Below are positions 39,119 to 48,982 of a stretch of DNA of 64,000 nt, piece by piece. This DNA is from Citrobacter amalonaticus. GTDB lineage: Bacteria; Pseudomonadota; Gammaproteobacteria; Enterobacterales; Enterobacteriaceae. The notes under the pieces were generated by a model that was not told the DNA's origin, searched no databases, and saw nothing but the letters and a program-made list of their open reading frames with translations. Location of the stretch: positions 434,122 through 498,121 of the forward strand of contig NZ_JAGTXM010000001.1 of the NCBI RefSeq assembly GCF_018252635.1. The letters are read 5' to 3'. Both the position numbers and the translations under genes were made by a program. How positions within the stretch are numbered: position 1 is the stretch's first letter; each line of letters opens with the position of its first letter.

Positions 39119-39168
39119 AGAGTTAAGAATAGAGCCAGACGGGGGGATCGTGCAAAAACAACCGGGGA

Positions 39169-40095
39169 TCAGTCGGGGATCCAGTTGTCCCATGCTGGCA
39201 GGGTCCCTAATTCGACGACCAGAAAATCAATAAACGAACGCACCTTCGGGTTGCTGTACTTGCTGGGGAAGTAGAGCGCGTAAAGGGTGTGCGTTTCGCA
39301 GGCGATTGTACCATCGAGCATCAGCGGGGTGATCTCCTCTTTCTGAATATGATCGCCAATCAGATAGGTAGGCAGATAGGCTACACCCTGATCTTCCAGC
39401 ACCGATTTCAGCAGCACCAGGCTGCTGTTGGCCTGGATAGGCATATGCAGTTTCAACTGATGCAGGCGATCCTGCTCGTCGGCAACCTTCAGAACGGGGG
39501 TCAGGCCGGGGTAAACCAGACAGTCATGATTCACCAGATCGGTACGCCGCAGCGGCATCCCTTTTTTCGCAAGGTAACCGGGAGACGCGCAGTACGCCCA
39601 GCGGATAGGCACCAGCTTACGCATGGCATAGTTTTGCGGCGGGGCGGTGGAGATGCGCAGGGCGATATCGAAATCCGTGTCGTTCAGATTGACGAAGTTA
39701 TCGTTGAGATCGATATACAGATTCACATCCGGGTACTGGGCGCGATATTTGTCCACCAGATTAACCAGTCGGGAATAGCCGAAGGCAATCGAACAGGTAA
39801 TGCGTAATTCACCCTGCGGATTGTGATAATAACCGGAGGTGGTATTTAACGTTTCATCAAACTCTTTCAGTAATTTATTGGCCCGATTAAACAAATATTG
39901 CCCGGCGTCGGTCAGGGTAATACTGCGGGTCGTACGCTTAATTAATGTTGTCCCCAGCGTATCCTCCATTGCCGCCAGACTTTTACTGACCGCGGACGGT
40001 GACACGTTAAGTTGCACCGCGGCTTCAGATAATCCTCCGCAGTCCACAATCCGGACAAAAAATTCTAAATGCTTGAGAGAAATGGGTGCGCTCAT
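39169..40095 (-). CDS. LysR-family regulator of the adjacent transport/lyase unit
   Basis: A 308-residue LysR-type regulator with an N-terminal winged helix-turn-helix ([20 protein letters not shown], about 22-41) and a substrate-binding effector domain (about 90-300). It is divergent from the symporter and lyase genes, which it probably controls with an amino-acid-like effector. Which molecule it senses cannot be read. Confidence 0.92.
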   Translation of the reverse strand: MSAPISLKHLEFFVRIVDCGGLSEAAVQLNVSPSAVSKSLAAMEDTLGTTLIKRTTRSITLTDAGQYLFNRANKLLKEFDETLNTTSGYYHNPQGELRITCSIAFGYSRLVNLVDKYRAQYPDVNLYIDLNDNFVNLNDTDFDIALRISTAPPQNYAMRKLVPIRWAYCASPGYLAKKGMPLRRTDLVNHDCLVYPGLTPVLKVADEQDRLHQLKLHMPIQANSSLVLLKSVLEDQGVAYLPTYLIGDHIQKEEITPLMLDGTIACETHTLYALYFPSKYSNPKVRSFIDFLVVELGTLPAWDNWIPD

Positions 40096-40319
40096 TGTTT
40101 CCTTTTACTCACAAGTGATTTGCAAAAACGGTACGAATAGGCCGTTACATTGGGTTTTGAAACATGTAACTATTGAATCACAGGAAATGACCTACACACA
40201 AAATGAAAAAATAACAACTTAAGTGAGTTGCGTCACAAATAGTAAGGAGGCAAAAACAGAACGTCGCCAAATTGTGAATTTACTCTCATTTAATTCCATT
40301 CTTATAAAAGGTACCGATT
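40096..40319. promoter_or_regulatory. lysR / symporter divergent intergenic region
   Basis: 224 bases between divergent genes, expected to hold the LysR operator. A palindromic T-N11-A LysR box could not be fixed by eye. AAAGGT precedes the symporter ATG. The open frame at 40223 has no plausible protein. Confidence 0.45.
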
Positions 40320-41558
40320 ATGTGGACACGACTCGAACCCTACAAATCGTCAATTATTTTATTACTTGCGCTGGTTGCAGGTGGTTTATTAGGGATTTAC
40401 GCCCCCGCGTTTGCCAGTAAACTTCAACCGATAGGTCAGATTTTCCTGAACCTGTTATTTATGATTATCGTTCCGCTGGTGGGAATCAGCGTAATGTCTT
40501 CCATCGCCAGTATGACCGACCTGAAACGGCTGGGACGGATTATGGCGATTATCTTTATCGTTTCCATCGCAATGGCGTTTATTCCGGCGGCCGGGATTGT
40601 GGCGTTGGCTCTGTGGTACAACCCGGCGCAGGGAGCCACTATCGATCTCTCGCAGTCCGTGCAGGCGGGCAGCGGCAAGATGGATTTTGTCAGCATGATC
40701 ACCACCAACGACTTTATTGGTCTGTTTTCTAAGTCGAATATCCTCGCGCTGATCGTCATGGCGATCATTGCCGGGATCGCGATTGGTCAGTCAGAGCAGG
40801 CGGGTAAACGTATTGCTTCGCTGTTGGAAGATGCCAACACCGTCATTATGAAGATCGTGTCGATCATCATGAAGGTCGCGCCGCTGGGGCTCGGCTGCTA
40901 CTTTGCGGCCACGATGGCCAGTCAGGATTCCGGACTGCTGCTCACCTTTGCCCGGGCGATTGGCCTGTTCATGGTCGCTACGCTGGCTTACTACATTTTC
41001 GGTTCTATTCTTTACTCTTACATTGGCGGCGGCGTACCGGCCGTGAAGGCCTTCTGGCGTCACGCCATTGAACCTTCCGTGACGGCGCTGGGTACTTGTT
41101 CTTCACTGGGCACGCTGCCAGTGACCCTGCGCGCGGGCAAAGCGATGGGGATTAACCCGGAAATTGTGGATGTCTCTATCCCACTGCTGGTCAATCTGAA
41201 TAAAGGCGGCGTGGCGATGATTGCGGCGCTGAAGATCGTCTTTATCTGTTCGGTGCTGGGGATCCCATTCACCATGGAAACCTTCTTCCTGACCATGCTG
41301 ATCGCCGTGCTTTCCGCGATTATCGTCGGCGGCGTACCGGGTGGGGCATTCCTCGGGGAGATCTTTATCGTCACCACGCTGGGACTGCCGATGGAAACCA
41401 TTCCGATGTTAGTGGTGCTGGGCACAATCACCGATGCCCCGGCGACGCTGATTAACGTGATTCATGATTTGAATGCGGCACAAATTGTAGAACGCTTCTC
41501 CGGGAAAAAGTCGGTGAATGCAGAGATGAATGCGACGGCGACAGTCGCCGAGGTTTAA
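40320..41558 (+). CDS. Dicarboxylate/amino acid:cation symporter family (SLC1/GltP-like) with altered substrate site
   Basis: A 412-residue inner-membrane symporter of the SLC1/DAACS family, with re-entrant hairpin [16 protein letters not shown] (about 258-273) and [11 protein letters not shown] near residue 340. The usual NMDGT motif reads NLNKGG. In archaeal GltPh the substrate carboxylate-binding Arg lies in D-x-x-R-T; here that place is D372-A-P-A375-T, with Ala for Arg. An uncharged or different amino acid is therefore more likely than glutamate or aspartate. The following lyase gene starts 26 bases later, in the same unit. Confidence 0.9.
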   Translation: MWTRLEPYKSSIILLLALVAGGLLGIYAPAFASKLQPIGQIFLNLLFMIIVPLVGISVMSSIASMTDLKRLGRIMAIIFIVSIAMAFIPAAGIVALALWYNPAQGATIDLSQSVQAGSGKMDFVSMITTNDFIGLFSKSNILALIVMAIIAGIAIGQSEQAGKRIASLLEDANTVIMKIVSIIMKVAPLGLGCYFAATMASQDSGLLLTFARAIGLFMVATLAYYIFGSILYSYIGGGVPAVKAFWRHAIEPSVTALGTCSSLGTLPVTLRAGKAMGINPEIVDVSIPLLVNLNKGGVAMIAALKIVFICSVLGIPFTMETFFLTMLIAVLSAIIVGGVPGGAFLGEIFIVTTLGLPMETIPMLVVLGTITDAPATLINVIHDLNAAQIVERFSGKKSVNAEMNATATVAEV

Positions 41559-41584
41559 CGCACGGATTAAGGATAAAAAAGGTT

Positions 41585-42775
41585 ATGAAAGATTCAGTGA
41601 AACTCGACACCCAGTTGATCATCGCCGGACGTGATAAACGCTATACCCAGGGCGCGGTAAACCCGGTTATCCAGCGCGCCTCTTCGCTGGTGTTTGATAC
41701 TGTGAAGGATAAAAAATTCGCCACCGCCAATCGTGCAAACGGCGAGCTGTTTTACGGTCGTCGCGGCACTTATACCCACTTTGCGTTCCAGAAGGCGATG
41801 AGTGAACTGGAAGGCGGCGTCGGCTGCGCGCTCTATCCGTGCGGTGCGGCGGCGGTGACGAACGCTATCCTCGCGTTTGTACAGCGTGGCGATCATCTGC
41901 TGATGACCGGGGCGGCATATGAACCGACGCAGGATTTCTGCAATAAGATCCTCAGCAAATTCAACGTCGAAACGACGTACTACGATCCGATGATCGGTGC
42001 CGGAATTGTTGATCTGATCCGCCCGGAAACCAAAGTGGTGTTTCTTGAATCACCCAGCTCGATCACCATGGAAGTGCAGGATGTACCGGGTATGGTGAAG
42101 GCGATCCGGGCGGTGAACCCGGAGATCGTCATTATGATCGATAACACCTGGGCGGCCGGTGTGCTGTTTAAAGCACTGGACTATGGGGTGGATATTTCGA
42201 TTCAGGCTGGCACCAAGTACACGATTGGTCACTCTGATGGCATGCTGGGAACGGCGGTGTCCAACGCCCGCTGCTGGGATCAATTGCGTGAAAACTCATA
42301 TCTGATGGGGCAAACGCTGGATGCTGATACCGCGTATAACGGCAGTCGCGGCCTGCGCACGCTGTCGGTGCGCCTGAAGCAGCATCAGGAGAGCAGCATT
42401 CAGATTGCGCGCTGGCTGTCGGCACGCGCGGAAGTGGCGCGAGTGAATCATCCGGCGCTGCCGGAATGTCCGGGCCATGAATACTTCACGCGTGATTTCA
42501 GCGGCAGTTCTGGTCTGTTCTCGTTTGTACTGAAAAAGCGACTGACGGATGAGCAGTTAGCGAACTTCCTTGATAACTTCTCGCTGTTCCATATGGCTTA
42601 TTCATGGGGCGGGTTTGAGTCGCTGATTCTGGCGAACCAACCGGAAGAGTTGAACAGCATTCGCCCGGCCGGAGATGTTGATTTCAGCGGAACGCTGGTG
42701 AGGGTGCACATCGGCCTGGAAGATGTCGGTGATTTGATTGCCGACCTTGAAGCCGGATTTGCCCGCATTGCTTAA
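41585..42775 (+). CDS. PLP-dependent cystathionine beta-lyase-like enzyme (MetC family)
   Basis: A 396-residue trans-sulfuration PLP enzyme of the MetC/cystathionine beta-lyase type. The PLP lysine is K211 in [12 protein letters not shown]. The aspartate that holds the pyridine nitrogen is D186 in IDNTWAAG, and [13 protein letters not shown] (about 57-69) carries the family Tyr-Gly-Arg. It resembles a second copy of metC. Paired with a symporter, it probably cleaves an imported thioether or cysteine conjugate to thiol, pyruvate and ammonia; that is inference. Confidence 0.9.
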   Translation: MKDSVKLDTQLIIAGRDKRYTQGAVNPVIQRASSLVFDTVKDKKFATANRANGELFYGRRGTYTHFAFQKAMSELEGGVGCALYPCGAAAVTNAILAFVQRGDHLLMTGAAYEPTQDFCNKILSKFNVETTYYDPMIGAGIVDLIRPETKVVFLESPSSITMEVQDVPGMVKAIRAVNPEIVIMIDNTWAAGVLFKALDYGVDISIQAGTKYTIGHSDGMLGTAVSNARCWDQLRENSYLMGQTLDADTAYNGSRGLRTLSVRLKQHQESSIQIARWLSARAEVARVNHPALPECPGHEYFTRDFSGSSGLFSFVLKKRLTDEQLANFLDNFSLFHMAYSWGGFESLILANQPEELNSIRPAGDVDFSGTLVRVHIGLEDVGDLIADLEAGFARIA

Positions 42776-42781
42776 CAAAAC

Positions 42782-42800
42782 GGCCCCGCATGACGGGGCC
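42782..42800. terminator. Bidirectional terminator between the lyase gene and mdtM
   Basis: GGCCCCG / CGGGGCC form a perfect seven-base-pair stem with a CATGA loop. T-rich sequence follows in both directions (TGATTTTACTT rightward, GTTTTGTT leftward). It sits seven bases past the lyase stop and six before the mdtM stop. Confidence 0.85.
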
Positions 42801-42805
42801 TGATT

Positions 42806-44047
42806 TTACTTCTCTGTTGCCAGTTCCGTTGCGTGATACTGACGTACCCGTGTTAACAACCCTTTCAACGTGAATACCACCGCCACTCCGGCAATCACCG
42901 CCAGCAGGTGGAACGGGAGCCGGCCGCCGTTAAACCACAGTCCGCGACCGATTTCGACGGAAACGGCCATCACCGTCAGGATGACCATGTTCAGCGAGGC
43001 CGATACGGTTCCTTTCGGCAGGTTGTTGGTAAACAGCGTGAAGCGGAACAGCGTCGGAAAGATAAGCCCGATACCAAACGCATACAGGCTGGTACCCAAT
43101 ACCGACCATAGCCACACGTGAGGCAAGAAAAGGTTCCCGGCGATCAGTACCAACAGGCCGCTGAGTTGGATCGGCACCGCACGCCAGATGAAGCGCGGGT
43201 TGGTCGGATCTTTCACAAAACGTGCAACGACCATGTTGGCGACAATTACCGCACCGAACACCGGAACCTGCACCCAGGCGAACTGTGAGGACGTCATGCC
43301 ACCCGCGTCGATCAGGATCACCGGGGAAACGGCGACCCAGCTCATCATCGGGATGTAACTGAGCGAGATCGTGGCGACCCCAAAGAGGAACACGCGGTTG
43401 CGAAAGACATCGCGGAAATCGCGTACGACGCCGATCGCGCTAAACGGCACCGCACCGCGCTGGACCGTTTCCGGCATCGTCAGCAACAGGCCCATAAAAG
43501 CGATAAACCCCATTACCGCAATAATGGCAAATAATACCTTCCAGTGAACAAAGTGCATCAGCGCCGCGCCGGAAAGCGGGCCGATGATCGGCGCCACCAG
43601 CACGATAGAGGTGATGATCGCCATCAGCTTGATGCCTTTCGTTTGTCCGAACGCCTCCTGCACCGTGACGTAGCCAACCGTCGCGATAAAGCAGATGCTG
43701 GTGCCCTGCACCACGCGCGCGACCAGGAACTGTGTCATTGTGGTGGTGAACAGCGTGGCGGTACAGGCGAGGGAAAAAATGAGCGCTCCCGTGACCAGTA
43801 CCGGACGACGACCAATCCGGTCAGAAAGCGGCCCCAGCAGCCATTGCAGCGCCATCCCACCCGCGAGATAGAGACTGACTGCCGCCGGTGCCAGACTGAC
43901 ATCGGCATCAAACTCACGCACAACATTGATGATGCCGGGCTGAATCAGGTCGGTCGACAGATAGGCGGCAAAATCGTACAGAATCAGCGCCATCGGAAAG
44001 AACAGCGTCGTGGCGTGCCGCTTGAAAAACTCAATAATCCATTGCAT
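42806..44047 (-). CDS. mdtM: MdtM, multidrug MFS efflux transporter
   Basis: A 413-residue, 12-helix antiporter of the DHA1 family, matching E. coli MdtM (YjiO), which exports drugs, bile salts and cations in exchange for protons. Motifs are [14 protein letters not shown] (motif A, about 72-85) and [20 protein letters not shown]. The start [11 protein letters not shown] fits E. coli length and has GGAG upstream; an upstream ATG at 44107 is less likely. A strong dyad lies upstream. Confidence 0.95.
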   Translation of the reverse strand: MQWIIEFFKRHATTLFFPMALILYDFAAYLSTDLIQPGIINVVREFDADVSLAPAAVSLYLAGGMALQWLLGPLSDRIGRRPVLVTGALIFSLACTATLFTTTMTQFLVARVVQGTSICFIATVGYVTVQEAFGQTKGIKLMAIITSIVLVAPIIGPLSGAALMHFVHWKVLFAIIAVMGFIAFMGLLLTMPETVQRGAVPFSAIGVVRDFRDVFRNRVFLFGVATISLSYIPMMSWVAVSPVILIDAGGMTSSQFAWVQVPVFGAVIVANMVVARFVKDPTNPRFIWRAVPIQLSGLLVLIAGNLFLPHVWLWSVLGTSLYAFGIGLIFPTLFRFTLFTNNLPKGTVSASLNMVILTVMAVSVEIGRGLWFNGGRLPFHLLAVIAGVAVVFTLKGLLTRVRQYHATELATEK

Positions 44048-44363
44048 ACAAAACGAACTCCATGTGGAGAACCCCTTAACGGGAACAACGAAATTCAATA
44101 CTGTCACAGGGACATCAGGCAGAAAATAGAGAACAGCAGACTGCGGATGTACTGAATTTCATGTAATCAAAAGCACTGCCCATGAAAATCACAGACAGGG
44201 GAACACATTCTGACTTCTGTCAGAATGTGTAGCGATTACAGATGGTTATCAGCACATCACACCTCGGGAAAAGTAAGTTGAACGGAAAATATACACCTTA
44301 AGTGTCATTATAATTTGATGTTAGTCAATAGAATAGGATGAATTCATTCAGTACCTCAATGAG
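44048..44363. other. 316-base region between mdtM and the LysE gene
   Basis: No gene seen. It carries a perfect 12-base-pair dyad (see 44203-44230) and an AT-rich stretch near 44290-44345, presumably the mdtM promoter. No transcript end is obvious for the LysE gene. Confidence 0.5.
44203..44230. promoter_or_regulatory. Perfect 12-bp dyad upstream of mdtM
   Basis: ACACATTCTGAC and GTCAGAATGTGT are exact inverted copies around TTCT, 156 bases upstream of mdtM. Neither side has a T-run, so it is not a simple terminator. It may be an operator for a dimeric repressor of the pump. No regulator of TetR or MarR type is in the window. Confidence 0.55.
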
Positions 44364-45005
44364 CTAAGGGAAAAGTAAGCGCCAGACGATCCCGACGCCA
44401 AAGGCGATCAACACGGCACCGGCAATGCGTTCGATCCATACGATCCCATGGCTCAGTCGTCGCTGGATAAACGGCAGGCCAATCCCCATCACAATCAACA
44501 GATCCCAGCACAGCACGACGCTGGTCATCCAGATCCCGCTGACGGCCTGCTGCACCAGCGTTACTGACGGGCCAAGCAGGGCGGTCATCAGCGCCAGATA
44601 GAACAGCGCGTTTTTCGGGTTTAGCAGCGACGAGCCCAGCCCCAGCAGCACCTGTTTACCCAATCCTGGACACGTGGACTGGGCATCTGCACCCGTCAGC
44701 GTTTGCGGACGGCTGCGTAGCAGCAGGCTGCCGATCCACAGTAAATAGAGTGCGCCCAACAGTGCGATCAACGTGAAGAGCAGGGGGAGTTGCCGCAGGA
44801 TCCCCCAGCCGGCAATCGCCAGCAGGATATAGATCCCGTTACCGGCGGCGATCCCAAGGCACAGCCCGGCGCTGCCGCGCAGTCGATAGCGAACGGCGTA
44901 GCCCACCAGTAAAAAGAAATCCGGTCCGGGGCTAAGCAGCGCCACAAAGTGAGCCAGCGCCAGGGCGGGAAAGGCAGGGGGAAAGAGTACAGATAATGGT
45001 TCCAT
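44364..45005 (-). CDS. LysE/RhtB-family amino acid exporter
   Basis: A 213-residue inner-membrane protein with about six helices and the LysE signature SPGPDFFLLVGYAVRYRLRGSAG-type region near residue 25. The NPKNALFYL motif lies in the middle. The start MEPLSVLFPPA follows GAGGTCACT; an ATG ten codons earlier is less likely. It lies downstream of an AraC regulator on the same strand, 48 bases away. Substrate unknown. Confidence 0.9.
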   Translation of the reverse strand: MEPLSVLFPPAFPALALAHFVALLSPGPDFFLLVGYAVRYRLRGSAGLCLGIAAGNGIYILLAIAGWGILRQLPLLFTLIALLGALYLLWIGSLLLRSRPQTLTGADAQSTCPGLGKQVLLGLGSSLLNPKNALFYLALMTALLGPSVTLVQQAVSGIWMTSVVLCWDLLIVMGIGLPFIQRRLSHGIVWIERIAGAVLIAFGVGIVWRLLFP

Positions 45006-45053
45006 AGTGACCTCAGAGTGCAAATCTGAGTTCACGCTACGCCCGGTGAAACG

Positions 45054-45893
45054 CTAATTATTGTCTGATATTGATCGTCCCCGCGCATACTGGCGTGGCG
45101 TAGCGGCGGTATAGCTGACAAAGGTACGGTGGAAATGGCTCTGGTCGGCAAAACCACTCTGATAGCCGACGTCGGCGATATCATCTCCGGCGCGCAGTCG
45201 CGTCCTGGCAAAATCGATCCGCGCGATGTTCAGATAGCTGCCCGGCGTCAGACCGGTATCCTGCTTAAAGGTGCGGATCAGCGTCTCTTTGCGCATGCCG
45301 AACTCTTGCGCGACATCATCAAGCGACGGTGGAGAAAGCAAATTGCTTTGTAGTCGCGCTTTCAGAGACTGGCTGGTTGCTCGCGGACGCGGCGGATTTC
45401 CTGACTGCAAGGGGAGTGCGTGCAGCAGTCGGCGGACTGCATCGATAAGCGGCGCGGTTTGCCGTTTCTCCATTAACGCCACAAGGTTGAGAAAATGCTG
45501 AAAACGTTGTGGGTTGCGGATCACCGGGTTCGGGGCGAAAAACGGTGCAGGGATTGACTGTTCAGGCAACTGAGCCAGACACCAGTCTGCGTCCAGGTAG
45601 AGCATATGGTAGCTGCGAAACTGCCCATCGACCGGATTACAGCTATGTGGTACCCGTGGCGGGATCACAATCAGGTCGCCCACCTGCAGACGGTATTCTT
45701 TGCCGTCGCTAACACAGCAGGTTTCACCTTCCAGAATAGCCCCAACAGAGAGTTGCGGATGGTGATGGCGCTTGTAGGCCTGATGACTGCGCCAGGTGCT
45801 GCGCAGCTCCAGCCACGCAAGCCGGTCATCACGCCAGAACGATTGTGGAATATCTCGGGTGTGGGTCACGGTCAGCGCCTCCGGCATAGTCAT
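45054..45893 (-). CDS. AraC-family regulator next to the LysE exporter
   Basis: A 279-residue regulator with an N-terminal cupin-like sensor (HHHPQLSVGAILEGE near 42-56) and C-terminal double helix-turn-helix (DDVAQEFGMRKETLIRTFKQ near 196-215, then DVGYQSGFADQSHFHRTF). Such pairs often control the exporter next door. The start has two in-frame ATG codons (residues 1 and 3) with weak ribosome sites. Confidence 0.9.
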   Translation of the reverse strand: MTMPEALTVTHTRDIPQSFWRDDRLAWLELRSTWRSHQAYKRHHHPQLSVGAILEGETCCVSDGKEYRLQVGDLIVIPPRVPHSCNPVDGQFRSYHMLYLDADWCLAQLPEQSIPAPFFAPNPVIRNPQRFQHFLNLVALMEKRQTAPLIDAVRRLLHALPLQSGNPPRPRATSQSLKARLQSNLLSPPSLDDVAQEFGMRKETLIRTFKQDTGLTPGSYLNIARIDFARTRLRAGDDIADVGYQSGFADQSHFHRTFVSYTAATPRQYARGRSISDNN

Positions 45894-45954
45894 GCTTTGT
45901 TATATCACAGACCTGGCCGTGAAAACGCATTGTCGTGACGTTATGTGGAGGATG

Positions 45955-45984
45955 ACGGGCGGCATGTCAGGACATACCGCCCGT
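45955..45984 (-). terminator. Hairpin at the end of the sugar-acid operon
   Basis: ACGGGCGG and CCGCCCGT pair as eight base pairs, extended by ATGT/ACAT inside. It lies four bases past the UxaA-like stop. No T-run follows leftward, so it may act as a transcript-stabilising end or an inefficient terminator. Confidence 0.6.
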
Positions 45985-45988
45985 TGTA

Positions 45989-47512
45989 TTACGCCAATAC
46001 GCCAATCGGCCAGGGAACAAACTCGTTTTCGCCTAATCCCAGCGCTTCGCTTTTGCTCTGTTCTCCGGAAGCGACTGCGATAATTTTCTCAAAAATTGCT
46101 TCTCCCATCTGACGCAGGGTGGCGTCTCCGTCAATAACGACACCGCAGTTGAGATCCATATCTTCTTCCATGCGCTGATACATGGGCGTGTTGCTGGCGA
46201 GTTTTACGGTGGGCGCAGGCATTGAGCCGAAACAAGAGCCACGCCCGGTGGTAAACGCAATCATATTGGCGCCGCCTGCGACCTGCCCCGTTGCTGAGAC
46301 CGGGTCATAACCTGGAGTATCCATAAAGACCAGGCCTTTTTGCGTGACGGGGTACGCGTAACGGTAAACTTCCATCAGTGGAGAGTTTCCGCCTTTTTTC
46401 GCCCCACCCAGCGATTTTTCCAGCACATTCGCCAGCCCGCCTGCATTATTGCCAGGGCTAACGCGACCATTAATCTGGCAATCACGTCCTTTGTTGTACT
46501 CCAGCCACCAGTTGATGCAATCGACGAGTTTTTGCCCCACTTCCGGTGTGACTGCGCGCGCCGTGAGGGTGTGCTCCACACCGAATATTTCGGTGGTTTC
46601 GGAGAGGATCGCGGTGCCACCTTGTTCCACCAGCAGGTCCATCGCGACGCCCAGTGCCGGGTTCGCTGAGAGGCCGGAGAATCCGTCGGAACCACCGCAC
46701 TGAAGTCCTACAGTCAGATGTTCCACGGAGACGGGCTGGCGTTTGACTGCATTCGCACGGGGCAACATTGATTCGACAATAGCGATACCTTCGTCAATGG
46801 TTTTTCGCGTGCCGCCGGTATCCTGAATCACCAGTTTGCGTAACATCGGATTCTCTTCGAGGCCCATCTGTTCGAAGAAGCCGTGGATATTATTGCGCTC
46901 GCAGCCTAAAGCGACGACCAGCGCACCCGCGGTATTCGGGTTGTTGATATACCCGGCCAGCGTGCGACGCAGCAGATCCATCGGTTCACCGGTCATTTCC
47001 ATACCGCAACCAAGTTCGTGGACGTAGGGGACAACATTATCAACGTTCGGCCATGCCTGCAGACGCTCTGGTGTAAAGTGCGCAGCAATTTTTCGCGCCA
47101 CCGTTGCGCCACAGTTTCCGACGACAAACACGCCGAGAATATTACGGGTTCCTACCCGACCATCTTCACGGACATAGCCGTTAAAAGTGCGCCGTTGCGC
47201 CGGCGGCACCGTTTGCACAGGTTGATAATCACGGCTGAAGGCGTAATCACGCTGAAAATCTTCAAATACAATATTGTGGCTATGCAACCAGGTGCCAGCT
47301 GGCAGATCTTCCGGAGCAAAACCAATGACCGTGTTGTATTTGAGGATAGGTTCATCCTTTTTAATGAGTCTTGTCGCGACCTTATGACCTAATGGAACAT
47401 CCTGCAGAGTAACGATATTTTCACCGACGATAGGTGTACCAGCAGCGATGGCGACCCGGGCGACAACAACGTTATCTTTTTCATCAAGGCGAATAACCGG
47501 AGATTTTGTCAT
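45989..47512 (-). CDS. UxaA/GarD-family sugar-acid dehydratase (altronate/galactarate dehydratase-like)
   Basis: A 507-residue protein with an N-terminal SAF domain (about 1-95; VPLGHKVATRLIKKDEPILKY) and a C-terminal D-galactarate/altronate dehydratase domain. Family marks are GYVREDGRVGTRN (about 111-123), VHELGCGM, QCGGSDGFSGLSANPALG and FTTGRGSCFGS. It is closer in layout to UxaA/GarD than to fumarase. Substrate could be altronate, galactarate or a related acid and cannot be fixed. It is the last gene of the first unit, 60 bases after the transporter. Confidence 0.9.
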   Translation of the reverse strand: MTKSPVIRLDEKDNVVVARVAIAAGTPIVGENIVTLQDVPLGHKVATRLIKKDEPILKYNTVIGFAPEDLPAGTWLHSHNIVFEDFQRDYAFSRDYQPVQTVPPAQRRTFNGYVREDGRVGTRNILGVFVVGNCGATVARKIAAHFTPERLQAWPNVDNVVPYVHELGCGMEMTGEPMDLLRRTLAGYINNPNTAGALVVALGCERNNIHGFFEQMGLEENPMLRKLVIQDTGGTRKTIDEGIAIVESMLPRANAVKRQPVSVEHLTVGLQCGGSDGFSGLSANPALGVAMDLLVEQGGTAILSETTEIFGVEHTLTARAVTPEVGQKLVDCINWWLEYNKGRDCQINGRVSPGNNAGGLANVLEKSLGGAKKGGNSPLMEVYRYAYPVTQKGLVFMDTPGYDPVSATGQVAGGANMIAFTTGRGSCFGSMPAPTVKLASNTPMYQRMEEDMDLNCGVVIDGDATLRQMGEAIFEKIIAVASGEQSKSEALGLGENEFVPWPIGVLA

Positions 47513-47572
47513 TATATTGCTTCCTTATTTTATTCAGCGTCTGCCCGTGCATCGACGAGCAGAACTCAGGGT

Positions 47573-48922
47573 TCAGACTTCACGTTTTTGCAGGGTTGTC
47601 GCGCCTTCACGCGGGGCAATCTTCAGACGCTCAATTTTGCCTACGATGAACCAATAGCTGCAGACGGCGATGATGCCGTGGGTGCCGACAAAAACCAGCG
47701 CATTGGCGAACGAGTTGGTTTCCTGCAGGATGTAGCCAATGACAACCGGGGTAATGATGCCCGCAACGTTGCCGAGGGAATTGAACAGGCCACCGGTGGT
47801 GCCGATAATCTCTTTCGGCGCGGTATCCGCAACAACCGCCCAGCCCAGTGAACCGAAGCCTTTACCAAAGAAAGCGGCGCTCATCAGGAACATCACCAGC
47901 GTTTCTGACCCCACGTAGTTACAGAGGATCATACTGGCGCTCATGGTCAGACCGATGGTGATGGGCACTTTACGCGCCAGGCTCAGGTTATTGGTTTTAC
48001 GCAACAGCCAGTCTGAGAAAAAGCCGCTCAGTATGCCGCCCACCAGACCGCAAATCGCGGGCACCGAGGCCATAAATCCTGCCTGTAAGATCGACATGCC
48101 GCGCTCTTTCACCAGATAAATCGGAAACCAGGTCATAAAGAACCAAGTGATCGCGGAAATACAGTACTGACCAATGAAAATGCCGATCAGCATCCTGCTT
48201 TTAAACAGTTGCGCGATCTCCTGCAGCCCGGCACGTTTACGTTCATCTTTCACGGTGGTAACAGTGTCCAGTTCTACCAGCGCACCACCTTCTTTCAGAT
48301 ATTCCATCTCTTCGCTGTTGATCCCTGGATGCTTCATCGGGACGTGGAAGAACTTTGACCAGCAGAAAGCGATCACGATGCCGATTACCCCCATCACGAT
48401 AAACACGTGATCCCAGCCGAAGGCATGACAAAGCCACGCCATCAGCGGTGTGAAGATGGCGAGGGATGCGTATTGCGCGCTGTTAAAGATGGCGCCAGCG
48501 ACACCACGTTCCTGAGAGGGAAACCAGGCGGCGATGATTCGTCCGGCAGAGGGACCAACCGGCGACTCGCACACGCCCAGCAGGAAACGCAGGATTAGCA
48601 GTGCAGGGACAACAAACGTGATATAGCTGACCAGCCCCATCAGAACAGTCATTACTGACCACAGTAAGATGCCCAGAAACATGGCGCGTTTAGAGCCGAT
48701 CTTATCCGCGACCCAGCCAGCGGGCGTCATACTGATGACGTACGCCCAACTGAACGCGGAAAAGAGATAGCCTATTTCTACGGCGGTAATACCCAGCTCT
48801 TTTTGCATCTCTGGCCCCGCGACGGACAGCGTGGCGCGATCGCCGGTGGCCAGCGTTAACACCAGCGTTATCATAAACAGGATGTAATAACGGGCATGCG
48901 TTTTTTTATTTTTGGTGCTCAT
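47573..48922 (-). CDS. MFS sugar-acid transporter (GarP/GudP-like)
   Basis: A 449-residue, 12-helix proton symporter of the anion:cation symporter group, like GarP/GudP. Typical segments are YLFSAFSWAYVISMTPAGW and the central loop PMKHPGINSEEMEYLKEGG. The AWFPSQERGVAGAIFNSAQY segment (about 132-151) is also family-typical. GGAGAG precedes the ATG. It sits between the GarL-like aldolase and UxaA-like dehydratase, consistent with glucarate, galactarate or similar uptake. Confidence 0.9.
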   Translation of the reverse strand: MSTKNKKTHARYYILFMITLVLTLATGDRATLSVAGPEMQKELGITAVEIGYLFSAFSWAYVISMTPAGWVADKIGSKRAMFLGILLWSVMTVLMGLVSYITFVVPALLILRFLLGVCESPVGPSAGRIIAAWFPSQERGVAGAIFNSAQYASLAIFTPLMAWLCHAFGWDHVFIVMGVIGIVIAFCWSKFFHVPMKHPGINSEEMEYLKEGGALVELDTVTTVKDERKRAGLQEIAQLFKSRMLIGIFIGQYCISAITWFFMTWFPIYLVKERGMSILQAGFMASVPAICGLVGGILSGFFSDWLLRKTNNLSLARKVPITIGLTMSASMILCNYVGSETLVMFLMSAAFFGKGFGSLGWAVVADTAPKEIIGTTGGLFNSLGNVAGIITPVVIGYILQETNSFANALVFVGTHGIIAVCSYWFIVGKIERLKIAPREGATTLQKREV

Positions 48923-48982
48923 ACTGCACTCTCCAGTTCTGACTTTCTGAGTCAGACGATGTTGTAGGGTAGAGAAGGCAAA

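Noticed and set aside
40223-40420. Open frame overlapping the symporter start
   Set aside because: Its peptide has no family character and overlaps a well supported gene in another frame; probably a shadow.
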